Source of the DNA: a virus
Length of the DNA: 27,431 bases
Direction: 5' to 3' (one strand)
Virus record (IMG/VR): IMGVR_UViG_3300029448_000278
Location: 2,034 to 29,464 of that record
The notes beneath the pieces were generated by a model, which did not search any database, was not told the DNA's origin, and saw only the letters and a list, made by a program, of their open reading frames with translations. Position numbers and translations under genes: made by a program. This document shows, piece by piece, positions 10,001 through 17,426 of the stretch. Position 1 is the first letter of the stretch. The number at the start of each line of letters is the position of its first letter.

Positions 10001-11298
10001 AATTTTGCAGCGTCTGTAGAAAACTTAGCAATTTCTTTTCTACTAACACGTAACAGTATATCTTGGGCGGCAGTAGGACTTAATGTTGTGCCACGAGGTA
10101 TAGCCATACTAGCAATACCTTTATTCCTAGCTGCGGTTCTTATATTTTCTATAGCTTCATTTCTAAACTCTTTGTTTAATAAAGTAGTTGCTCCTGTACC
10201 TTTAAACAACATTTGTACACCCAGCCTATCTAATACAGTCTGAGTTAATCCAGCTGCAACAGCTAATGTTGCGTTTTTATTATCGCCTTCTTGTTCGTTC
10301 CACACTGTACCTGTATATAAACTAATAGGCGCAAGTAACGAAAGACCTTTAGTAACAGGAGCTAACATCATACCAGCTATAGTTGTTCCCATGTAAGGTA
10401 AAGATATAGCACCCATGTTAGCTACATACTGTAAGAATCCCTCACGACCAAAAAATCCGTTGATGTCTTTATAGCTAGCTACAATTTCAGGTCTTGAAGC
10501 TAAATATTCTCTTTGCGCTTTAATTCTATTCTCACCTACGTTTTTAAGCCAGTCCCAACCAGTCTTTTCACCAAGCATATCTACAACGCCAAACCCACCT
10601 TCAATAGCACCATTAAGACCTATATCAATAGAAGTAGCAAACGGGCTAACAGCTTTATTATCTAATGTTCTGCTAGGATCTCTGTATGCTACCTGACCAG
10701 GAGCATAGAAGTTACCACCATAAGCTAGTTGCATTTCATCAAGAGCTACTTGCTTAAGTTGTAGTTCGTATTTAGTTTCTCTTTGTATAGCATCATTGAT
10801 AGCGTTTCTAGCTACGTCGTAATCTTCTCCCATACTTTCTGTGCCAAGCACATTAGATAGCTGTCTAGCTTTAACAGCATCATCACTACTATACTTAGTA
10901 AGATCTAGTATACCTGCTCGAGCTAGCTCAGTCTCAAAACTTCTACCTAAATTATCTCTAAGTTCTATAATTTCACGGTTCATTCCGTCAAACTCACCAG
11001 TCCTTATTACGTCGGTAAACCCTCTTTTACGAGCTAAGTTCATTAGTGCTGCGTTAGCCGTTCTTCCACCGGCAGTACCACTTTTAGGTCCTTTATCTTT
11101 AAAGTATCTAGTAACTTCAGGAGAATCTATGCCTTTAATTCTACCTCTCCAATTAGGCTCTGAGGAATCAGTAGAACGAAGAGTGTCGGCATCCATAAAA
11201 TCATAGTTTTCATTTAAGGCGTATGGGTTACCATTTACTACTCCCATTTCAGGAACTAGTTTAGAAGACTTCATTCTTTCTGCAAAAGATTTTGCCAT
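7066..11298 (-). CDS. Giant internal virion/ejection protein with N-terminal SNase-like nuclease domain
   Basis: 1410 aa. Residues 33-135 match the staphylococcal (thermo)nuclease fold: DADT (D38), RIKGIDSPE (R53, D58, E61) and DNLGR (R119), then ARAGI. These align with SNase D21, R35, D40, E43 and R87, and the R-to-E spacing of eight is kept, so an active Ca-dependent nuclease is plausible. The rest is unlike SNase: hydrophobic stretches near 289-330 and 970-990, a charged coiled coil near 545-622, and a hydrophobic segment near 1255-1285 before a Gly/Ser-rich end. Such long, partly membrane-active proteins next to the nozzle and transglycosylase genes are typical of podovirus DNA-ejection proteins (compare T7 gp15/gp16), which is how I read it. 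Start 11298 is preceded by AAGGA. The nuclease domain is well supported; the ejection role comes from context. Confidence 0.8.
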   Translation of the reverse strand: MAKSFAERMKSSKLVPEMGVVNGNPYALNENYDFMDADTLRSTDSSEPNWRGRIKGIDSPEVTRYFKDKGPKSGTAGGRTANAALMNLARKRGFTDVIRTGEFDGMNREIIELRDNLGRSFETELARAGILDLTKYSSDDAVKARQLSNVLGTESMGEDYDVARNAINDAIQRETKYELQLKQVALDEMQLAYGGNFYAPGQVAYRDPSRTLDNKAVSPFATSIDIGLNGAIEGGFGVVDMLGEKTGWDWLKNVGENRIKAQREYLASRPEIVASYKDINGFFGREGFLQYVANMGAISLPYMGTTIAGMMLAPVTKGLSLLAPISLYTGTVWNEQEGDNKNATLAVAAGLTQTVLDRLGVQMLFKGTGATTLLNKEFRNEAIENIRTAARNKGIASMAIPRGTTLSPTAAQDILLRVSRKEIAKFSTDAAKFAKQQLTARNVARSFTKRVGLGMAAEGSTEALQESVGYTAAHTANGFRDWDANVYLDRMIDATIAGSSLGGAFATPGTIYDYGMWYDVSHRTGRSTGQHSSKMGALAERDRKENNGRQFNVQEENRKTKARVDDAERRIKEIKNLINRSTTRGNDRIKLARELKILERAAKVDINNRAKAHSKRIKKRSAQEVATDLWKGIPGLWRGITRHAGKEYLQDASRRLSLFIDGLDGNLQRRTSGESYEDRKHHEISKINQFFGDPTSILAAFNMTDSRKSRKKFSEMFYLAFGAAKKKAGDGRAVNFDRDWAAVDRDRSVSQETKDAINYFRQYMPQFKSFASKLDKTSKKLHDMQAVHNPQLGFITNYLMRAKTFDREAIASNQGKFESLLISEYGFTPTKAREVTEAILTQDGLNNLFDTADGNFSVTSKSKFTPGSHRKRTLGLAQNEKFSEFMEGDLFTNVSNHSKSAIRYKVLEEFVGSNNEKINMQLAEMEQELLESGMDPEEVSEAINKFAFDMKNYFDAESGNYKRNLSPLMIWAQKNLLFVTALTSLPLATVSNMVEIGTGLRGLTRQQIFGGPNTKGSLNELARSFVEEVKNTANRFYGTATGKVTPHKRSTPGYRRAKQLGYMSWEVGAAHTTGVSETGAFRQRVLDMYFKIVLLQQWTNAMRAGRASIAGDYITDKIATLLEGRVEPDFIGPTQEQSVNNDNQILSRSTQFTNEQAEAKEALRNLGIDPDWMVELHLKKTTRGVGLNQEDRRQYRDFMRNAEFAFVNEAVVLPKSGIRPLIFQDPRFALFTQFQGFISTFTAFHLPKMWGDLVKRGTPAMRYNMFATAATMIMLGFVSQHLKDLLKYGTTTPYFEGSEYMRRGIAASGLLGSGERLLDFAFPMYEKRYKTTVGWAFGTVSGESASLSKALRGGGIGYDVLSGEKPPETLAKISPLTQMFMQQAPAFSDLKEPSYWDFGGRSALEAQDYR

Positions 11299-11310
11299 GT
11301 TAGTCCTTCC

Positions 11311-14300
11311 TTAATTGCTTTCGTTTCTTTTTTTAAGTGCCTCTTTCATTTCAGCATCTATTTTTTCTTTTAGAAATTCATAAAATCCACTAGTACCGGT
11401 TTTATAAGCATAGTTCCAATAGTCTTTTCTATCTGCTTTACTAAGGTTTTCGTCATCAAGCTTTTCACCTTCCATTCTTACACCACTCCATAGTTCTGCA
11501 AGATCTTCTATGTATAAGGCAGCTGCTTCATTTTTATCAGTAATTTCTGGAAATTCACTCATAGTTATATAAGCTGCCTCGTCTAAAGCTTTAGTAAACT
11601 TTATCATATCTACATGGTCTCGCTTTCCAGCTACTCCATCCCAGTCTTTTTCATGCTTCTTATCTGGTTGAGTTCTAAATAATTGATCCTGACCTGTGTA
11701 TTGTTTATATAATAACTCGCCTAATTGAGGTACTAAAGAATTAACCTTTTTTCTTTGTTCTTTTGGTTTATTAAATTCATTTTCAATAGCGGCTTTGTAT
11801 GCCATGGGTATGATAGTCTGTATTTGAGTTATGTCAGCTTTGTTATTAAGCATCCAGTTAATAACTTCACTAGCGGCTATTCCTGGAGTTAAGCCATCAA
11901 CTGCATCTAGTTGATCTCCGTATGTTCCTTCCAGTTCTACTTGTAGTTCTTTAATGTAACCACCAAAAGTTTTACTAAACTTATTTACTATTTCTAATCT
12001 ATCGTTAGATCCCTTAGAATAAATACCTGTTTCATCATATTCAGCTCGGTTATGAAACTTTCCGTCGGTTCCCAGAAATTTAACTTGCTTTGTATCACCA
12101 GTACCTTCATGTACTTCTTCAACTACCATTTTTTCACCAGTAATTTTATTATACCAGTTTCTAAATTTACCTTGTCTGTATATTGGTTTTCCTAATGGAA
12201 TTAGTTTTGAGTAATCACCAGTCCTTACGTATTCAGCTACACTTTCAGGAGTGTAGTTCTTAGCTTGAGCGCTTTGTGAAAACTTTATTCGTGACGCTTC
12301 AAGCGAATCTACTCTTGCTACATAGTTCTTAACTGCAAAGTTTAAACTACCTCCATGATCATAACCCATAAGACGAGATCCAAGATACATAACAGCCATA
12401 CGCTTAAGCTCATTCTTATTAAACAGACTTCCAAATATACCTTCTAAAAATCCAACAGCTTTATTCTTTTCTTCTTGAGAAGCTTTTCCTCCGGTTTCTT
12501 CTACTGTATTTTTGTTTGTGTTTTCAAGTTTTTCGTTTGCCTTAGTATTACTTGCAACTTCAGCTAGCTTACCCTTCTTTTCATCGATGCTAACTTCTTT
12601 AGTTCCACCTACTGTGGGAGGTTCTAGTTTACCTTCGTTTATAGTACCTCTAAACGTTTCAGTTTCTGTTTTAGGAAGAGTCGATATTCCCTGAGGATTT
12701 TTCTCATCTCTTGTAGGAGGAAAGAACATAGGTGCATTAATGTCTTTGCCTTGTTCTAAAGCTTTCGATAGTATCTTATCAGGATATACAGATTCTTTCT
12801 CTAATCTTTCATTATATCCAGGAAAAGATTCGTTAACTACTTCTTTAAAACTTCTGCCTGGTTCATTAACTTCAAGTGTAGTGTCTTGTTCTGTGGGCTT
12901 AACAGCTCTCATTACAGCATCTTGATACACAGGAGGCGGCTGAGGGATATACGCGTCTATATCGCCACTAAAGTTTTGATAGTCTTCTTCAGTTGCTCGA
13001 CGATCTACTCTTCCTCTAGGTATATTAGGTATAGCTTCTCCCATCCTTTCGCTCAACGTTTTTGTTTCAACGTTAGTTCCTTGAATAGGAGGCATTACTA
13101 TTTTAGGAGAGCCATATAATTGCTCTTCCATATTCATAGTAGATACGTCCGGTCTACCATCAGCATCCATATCTAGCGCGTACATTGGCTTTGTTCTTAA
13201 TAAATCATCAAAGCTTTCATAACCTATTCTTGGATTAGTCATGTTTTGAGAAGGGGTAAATGTTAATTCCCTATCAGATTCAGCAGGAGTGCTACCAGAG
13301 TAATTAGGAATGTTAGCAGAAAAATTATCCATAGGCACAGATTTTGCGTTGAATGCAGTATCACTTGGAAGATCTATTCGAGGTACCCCAGCGATGTTCT
13401 GTGCGCCACTCGTGTTAGATACAGGAACATTGCTAGCTACAGGCATAATATTACTTGGTGGTACCTGATCAGCAGCTTCGATAACTGTGCCTGGTATTTC
13501 TTTATTTATTTGTGCAAGGGCATTTCTAATATCTGAGTTATCCGATTGACTATCAGAATACTTTGCTATACTATCAAAAGTTAAGTTACCAGTTTCTTTA
13601 TCTATCCAATTTTTATTTTGCTTATAACCTCTACTATCTTTTTCGTAAGCAATCATATTTGGGTTAACGCTACCATCTTCAGAAGCGTTCTTAGCTTTAG
13701 TGTAAGCACCAGGAGCTGCTTGCATTATGCCTAAGTGAACGTTACCTTGGTAACCCCACATATCTAAATATTTTTCGTACAACTTTAGTTGTTCAACTTC
13801 ATCCATTGCTCTTATGTTAGCAGTCGTAAAGTCTTTAGGAACTATACCTAACCTTCTCATATCTTTAAGAGGTGTTTCAGTTATTTGAAATAAACCAGAC
13901 GCACTACCTTTATCGTACTTTTCACTGGTATCAGTCATGCTACTTTCACCAGCCATCATTTCATAAAGTCGTTCCTTATTAAAGTAAGGTCCCTTGTACT
14001 TTTCTAACATACTGTTTAATTGAGCTGTCCAGTTAGGGTTATCTTCTAATGCTAATATAGCTTCTCCTTTATTTGCGTACGTAACATCAGTCATTTTATC
14101 AGGAGCAGAACCATTTTGCTTTTGAATCTTTCTCCCTACGTTATTCATTTTTTCTATTACATCACCAAAAATATCTGTAGCTTCTTTATTAACTACAAAC
14201 TCGCCTGGTGTAAGCCAAGCTGGTACTGTATCGGTTCCTTTAGGATCACCTGGGTGGTTACTTGTATCTCCTCCCTTAGCAGAATACTTAGGTATTCTAG

Positions 14301-14454
14301 ATACTGGAGGTACATTAGATTCAGGAATATCAAACTCAAAAGACATTTTGTTCCCATGTCTATCTTTCAAGATCTTTTTCTTAAGAAACTTTCCATCCAT
14401 TTCTTGAGACATCATGTTGCCATGACGATCTGTTTGAGTATACTTTTTAAGCAT
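11311..14454 (-). CDS. Internal virion protein with lytic transglycosylase-like domain
   Basis: 1047 aa. Residues 59-92 carry a GG..NHPGDPKGTDTVPA-LTPGEFVVNK type motif that is widespread in phage tail and tape-measure proteins. Residues about 150-260 look like a lytic transglycosylase (lysozyme fold): AGESS with candidate catalytic Glu170, then SGLFQIT (187-192) and a later QAAPGAY segment. The enzyme would open peptidoglycan locally during genome entry, as the N-terminus of T7 gp16 does. Near the N-terminus DRHGN-MS occurs twice (about 9-15 and 31-37), a short internal repeat. Residues 260-700 are low-complexity, Pro/Asn/Thr-rich and probably disordered; the C-terminal 350 residues are charged and helical. 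Its ATG overlaps the upstream stop (TAATG). Domain assignment is by motif only. Confidence 0.8.
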   Translation of the reverse strand: MLKKYTQTDRHGNMMSQEMDGKFLKKKILKDRHGNKMSFEFDIPESNVPPVSRIPKYSAKGGDTSNHPGDPKGTDTVPAWLTPGEFVVNKEATDIFGDVIEKMNNVGRKIQKQNGSAPDKMTDVTYANKGEAILALEDNPNWTAQLNSMLEKYKGPYFNKERLYEMMAGESSMTDTSEKYDKGSASGLFQITETPLKDMRRLGIVPKDFTTANIRAMDEVEQLKLYEKYLDMWGYQGNVHLGIMQAAPGAYTKAKNASEDGSVNPNMIAYEKDSRGYKQNKNWIDKETGNLTFDSIAKYSDSQSDNSDIRNALAQINKEIPGTVIEAADQVPPSNIMPVASNVPVSNTSGAQNIAGVPRIDLPSDTAFNAKSVPMDNFSANIPNYSGSTPAESDRELTFTPSQNMTNPRIGYESFDDLLRTKPMYALDMDADGRPDVSTMNMEEQLYGSPKIVMPPIQGTNVETKTLSERMGEAIPNIPRGRVDRRATEEDYQNFSGDIDAYIPQPPPVYQDAVMRAVKPTEQDTTLEVNEPGRSFKEVVNESFPGYNERLEKESVYPDKILSKALEQGKDINAPMFFPPTRDEKNPQGISTLPKTETETFRGTINEGKLEPPTVGGTKEVSIDEKKGKLAEVASNTKANEKLENTNKNTVEETGGKASQEEKNKAVGFLEGIFGSLFNKNELKRMAVMYLGSRLMGYDHGGSLNFAVKNYVARVDSLEASRIKFSQSAQAKNYTPESVAEYVRTGDYSKLIPLGKPIYRQGKFRNWYNKITGEKMVVEEVHEGTGDTKQVKFLGTDGKFHNRAEYDETGIYSKGSNDRLEIVNKFSKTFGGYIKELQVELEGTYGDQLDAVDGLTPGIAASEVINWMLNNKADITQIQTIIPMAYKAAIENEFNKPKEQRKKVNSLVPQLGELLYKQYTGQDQLFRTQPDKKHEKDWDGVAGKRDHVDMIKFTKALDEAAYITMSEFPEITDKNEAAALYIEDLAELWSGVRMEGEKLDDENLSKADRKDYWNYAYKTGTSGFYEFLKEKIDAEMKEALKKRNESN

Positions 14455-15269
14455 TATTTTCCTCCGGATACTTGCCCGCCTTTATCAAAACTAAAACTAC
14501 CACTAAACAATCCACCAGGATCAAACACACTTTGTGTAGGTTGACTAAAATCAGGAATAGCATTCATAGCTGCGGTGCCAGGATCTACTGGAGCTCCTGT
14601 AAAGTTACCTGAACTATCAAATCCTGTAAAGTTTTCGTGATGAGCATTAATTATATCTGATGCGCTAGCTGTAGGATTATCATGAGTTAACTGCATAATA
14701 CTAGCTTGTACATCACCTGCATTATCTAGTATATTTTTCATTGGAGTAGAAGAACTATCTGGGTTATATTCATTAACTAACAAATCACTTACATCAGCAT
14801 TAGGACTACCAAACATTAAAGCTTTGTCGATCATATCAAATCGTTTAGGCATATACGTAGATCCTGGGTAACTGTATTTTGTAGATGGTTGAAACGATTG
14901 TGTAGCTGGATTGTAAACAGTTCCCTTTAGTACGGCTAATGCTTCTTCAGGATTTGTAGGCATCATACTATATGCGTTAGATTCGCTAGGAGGTTGCGTA
15001 CCACCTCCAATACCTGCTGCGTACCCTGGTCTCTTAGGTATTCTTTGAGAGCCATCAGGGTTTAAAGGAAAAGGATCTGCTAATATGTTTAGTGCAGATG
15101 TATTTACACCACTAGAATCTCCTCCACTTCCTGATAAAGGAGCACTTGAATATTGAAAGTCTTGACCTGTTTGGTCAGGGTTTTCATAATCTACTTCAGG
15201 AAGATCAGCTAAGTAATCGTAATTAATACCATCAAACCCTGATGATGATCTGTATCCTTGTAACGCCAT
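14454..15269 (-). CDS. Small virion-associated protein, Pro/Ser/Gly-rich
   Basis: 271 aa with no recognised enzymatic domain. It is rich in Pro, Ser, Gly, Asn and Asp, so probably largely disordered, and ends in DKGGQVSGGK, a Gly-Gly motif type also present in the neighbouring 323-aa and 1047-aa proteins. It overlaps both neighbours by one base (TAATG at each end), and its own ATG at 15269 has AAGGAG upstream. Its place between the GNAT-like/core-type genes and the giant ejection proteins suggests a structural or assembly role in the internal core or tail. That role is inferred from position only. Confidence 0.7.
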   Translation of the reverse strand: MALQGYRSSSGFDGINYDYLADLPEVDYENPDQTGQDFQYSSAPLSGSGGDSSGVNTSALNILADPFPLNPDGSQRIPKRPGYAAGIGGGTQPPSESNAYSMMPTNPEEALAVLKGTVYNPATQSFQPSTKYSYPGSTYMPKRFDMIDKALMFGSPNADVSDLLVNEYNPDSSSTPMKNILDNAGDVQASIMQLTHDNPTASASDIINAHHENFTGFDSSGNFTGAPVDPGTAAMNAIPDFSQPTQSVFDPGGLFSGSFSFDKGGQVSGGK

Positions 15270-16240
15270 TACTTTTTCTCCTTCATAGATTTATTAAACA
15301 TCATATTCCATATAGACGTAAATGGTAATACATCGTTTCTTTCATAACTAACCATTGCACCTTGTCTTTGTGGTGTAACATATACATTTGGTATACCAGT
15401 ACCTAACTGTCCTGTACGTTCAAACCTTTGAAAATAGCTTTCATCTTTGTTAGACTGTTGTTTAGGTTTAAACTCAGGCATTACAAATGATTTAGGTATT
15501 TTTTGACCTTCTTGAGCTCTTACCATTCTAGGACCAGGAGCTCCAAGTGCTGGCATCTTAGGATTAGGTATAGGAGATTCACCTCGTCCTTTTGATTTAA
15601 CAGCATCATCTAGCTCTTTTAATCCCATAAACTGACGTATCATTCCAGCAGGTGATAATCCACCAGGGTATTTTCCTGAATTACCGCCTATTTGAAAGTA
15701 TGGTACGTTACCGCCTTTATTATACCCACCAGGATCAGCTAATGGATGAAGCTCCATACCACCATACTGGTATTCGTACAGATTACCATAGTGCTCAGCA
15801 TCTTCAATAGATGCTTTAAAAGGATCTACTCCATAAAACTGTAATATTTGCATATCAGTTGAAGTAAGGCCTGGAGGAAGAGCTTGAGCTAATGGGCCTA
15901 TTGCTTGAGGTCGTGGAGCAGGTAGACGTGGTCCGGGTTTTTCGTATAACCGCGTAACTGGATCTTTATCATCATCAGTATGAGGTACTTCATCTCCTCT
16001 AGCTAAACCAACTACGTTACCTCCGTTTTTCATAAAGGGTATAAACCCCATAGCAGCTCCTACAGCCTTTTCCATAATCTTAGCTTTCATCATATCCCCA
16101 AACATTTTAGGTACGCTAGGGTTTTGTGGTTGCTGCTGTATTTGAGGTTCTTGTGGTCTAGGCGGAGGGGGAACCATAGTCGGTGTTACAAATTTTGCGC
16201 GCTCTTCTTCTTCTCTTCTTTTCTTTTCTTCAGGAGTCAT
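15269..16240 (-). CDS. Virion-associated protein with Pro/Gln-rich N-terminus
   Basis: 323 aa. The first 20 residues are highly charged (Glu/Lys/Arg), followed by a Pro/Gln-rich stretch (about 20-45). A possible amphipathic segment near 50-70 is followed by KNGGNVVGLARGDEV, and a second Gly-Gly motif (YNKGGNVPYF) lies near 174-183. These resemble short motifs that recur in virion proteins of marine podoviruses. Start 16240 overlaps the previous stop (TAATG), and the ribosome binding site GGAGGT lies inside the end of the upstream gene. Function unknown; a structural, tail or core role is inferred from the operon. Confidence 0.7.
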   Translation of the reverse strand: MTPEEKKRREEEERAKFVTPTMVPPPPRPQEPQIQQQPQNPSVPKMFGDMMKAKIMEKAVGAAMGFIPFMKNGGNVVGLARGDEVPHTDDDKDPVTRLYEKPGPRLPAPRPQAIGPLAQALPPGLTSTDMQILQFYGVDPFKASIEDAEHYGNLYEYQYGGMELHPLADPGGYNKGGNVPYFQIGGNSGKYPGGLSPAGMIRQFMGLKELDDAVKSKGRGESPIPNPKMPALGAPGPRMVRAQEGQKIPKSFVMPEFKPKQQSNKDESYFQRFERTGQLGTGIPNVYVTPQRQGAMVSYERNDVLPFTSIWNMMFNKSMKEKK

Positions 16241-16779
16241 TACTTACCTCCACCAGTTGTGGTTTGTACCTTCTGTTGTGGAGCACCTGTTAAGTATCCA
16301 AAATATCTTGAAGCGCCTAAGTGCGGAGCATCTAGCATTTTTTGTTTCTGTTGTTGTAACGACTGACCTACATCACCCATAAGCTTTCCACCAGCAAGCA
16401 CGTTCTGTTGTTGCTGCTGTAGGTAATTAGCTGATACATCTCCAAGAGCTTTTTGAGTGGCAGCCTGTGATCTAGCAGATCCTAACGCTCCGCCCATAGA
16501 TGCAGCGCCCATGCTTGTACCTAAAGTATTTCCTAAATCTTTTTGTAAATTACTAGATAAATCAAAAACTCCTTTACCTGTCATCATATCACTAGCCATG
16601 TTAGCTTGCGAATCTAATCCTAGTTTTTGCTCATCTGTTAGACCTGCAATTACATTTTCAGGGTTGCCCACATTAGCTTTATATTCTGTTGTTACGTTGC
16701 TGAGTACATCCTTAACCATCGGAAGAAACTCAGAAGCTATACCAGATGTCGCTGTTGTAGTTCCGCCACCTTTTGCCAT
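16240..16779 (-). CDS. Small ejection/internal-core-type protein, Gln/Gly/Ala-rich
   Basis: 179 aa, largely alpha-helical and rich in Ala, Gly, Gln and Met, with Q-runs near 120 and 145. A GASRYFGYLTGAPQQ segment near the C-terminus is a type seen in small internal or DNA-injection proteins of podoviruses. Both termini are Gly/Thr-rich (starts MAKGGGTTTAT, ends TTTGGGK). ATG 16779 has AGGAG 7 bases upstream, and that site overlaps the stop of the GNAT-like gene. The likely role is a component of the internal core ejected with DNA, by analogy with T7 gp14-type proteins. I cannot confirm homology by eye. Confidence 0.65.
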   Translation of the reverse strand: MAKGGGTTTATSGIASEFLPMVKDVLSNVTTEYKANVGNPENVIAGLTDEQKLGLDSQANMASDMMTGKGVFDLSSNLQKDLGNTLGTSMGAASMGGALGSARSQAATQKALGDVSANYLQQQQQNVLAGGKLMGDVGQSLQQQKQKMLDAPHLGASRYFGYLTGAPQQKVQTTTGGGK

Positions 16780-16788
16780 TGTTATCTC

Positions 16789-17262
16789 CTATTCAATACA
16801 ACCTCTTACTGAGACTTGTATATTACCTTTAAATCGTTTCTTTAAAAATTTAGCATATCGTAAAGCATCATCGTATTCTTGTACTGAATCTGCTCTCCAA
16901 TATTTTCCACCATGTTTCTTTGTATGCTCTATCATATAATTAAATAAAGCATATATTATACGTGGATTAGTTTGTTTGTTTTGTTTATCTACAATACAAT
17001 CTTTTACATCCATAATTACAGCATCATTATAATAACTATTAAATGTTGCTGCTGATAAAAATCCTTTAAGAGAGTTATCATAATAACCTATTACTAAAGC
17101 GTTAGGATCTTTCTTTTCTTGTTTATCTACTAAACTACAGAAGTAAGAGATCCAAGCTTTTTCATTATACTCTCCTAGGTTCTGGTAATCGTGTTGTAGC
17201 ATAGAATTTTTCATTAATAATATAGCTTCCAAAACATCATTCTGGCCTATAGCTTTTATCAT
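16789..17262 (-). CDS. GNAT-fold-like protein, T7 gp13-type position
   Basis: 157 aa. The alternation of helices and strands (VIGYYDNSLKGFLSA followed by a strand, then IYALFNYMIEHTKKHG and YWRADSVQE) fits an acetyltransferase (GNAT) fold, but a clear acetyl-CoA-binding R/QxxGxG/A motif is missing. In T7-like phages a protein of similar size and fold (gp13) precedes the internal core genes and is needed for virion assembly; here the gene also lies between the nozzle gene and the internal-protein genes. A structural or assembly role is therefore more likely than catalysis. Its start overlaps the stop of the 55-aa gene (ATGA). Confidence 0.6.
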   Translation of the reverse strand: MIKAIGQNDVLEAILLMKNSMLQHDYQNLGEYNEKAWISYFCSLVDKQEKKDPNALVIGYYDNSLKGFLSAATFNSYYNDAVIMDVKDCIVDKQNKQTNPRIIYALFNYMIEHTKKHGGKYWRADSVQEYDDALRYAKFLKKRFKGNIQVSVRGCIE

Positions 17263-17426
17263 TTTCTATCGATCCTTTCCTTTAGGTCTGCAAGGTCAGT
17301 GGCAGCGCGTATGTCTGCCAATAACCTTAAATGTTCTTCTTGTCTTAAGTTAACTTCTTTAATAATCTCTAGTAAAATAAAGTTTATATTAGGATCATCA
17401 GTCTGAGGAGGGTTACTGATTGCCAT
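17259..17426 (-). CDS. 55-aa small acidic helical protein between nozzle and GNAT-like genes
   Basis: I translated this gap directly. The ATG at 17426 overlaps the nozzle stop (TAATG) and the TGA at 17261-17259 overlaps the next ATG (ATGA), so it fills the gap exactly as a co-translated gene would. The protein starts MAISNPPQTDDPN and continues as a charged amphipathic helix with regularly spaced Leu/Ile (LRQEEHLRLLADIR), likely a coiled coil. The upstream GCGTTA region gives only a partial ribosome binding site (AGGTACGCG), so coupling to the nozzle gene is likely. Function unknown; an assembly-factor role is only a guess. Confidence 0.75.
   Translation of the reverse strand: MAISNPPQTDDPNINFILLEIIKEVNLRQEEHLRLLADIRAATDLADLKERIDRK

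Noticed and set aside
14116-14544. 142-aa + strand open frame
   Set aside because: Lies opposite the 1047-aa and 271-aa genes, has no ribosome binding site context and a low-complexity translation. It is an antisense shadow.
16457-16939. 160-aa + strand open frame
   Set aside because: Runs opposite two well-supported late genes in a fully packed operon and shows no domain-like pattern.
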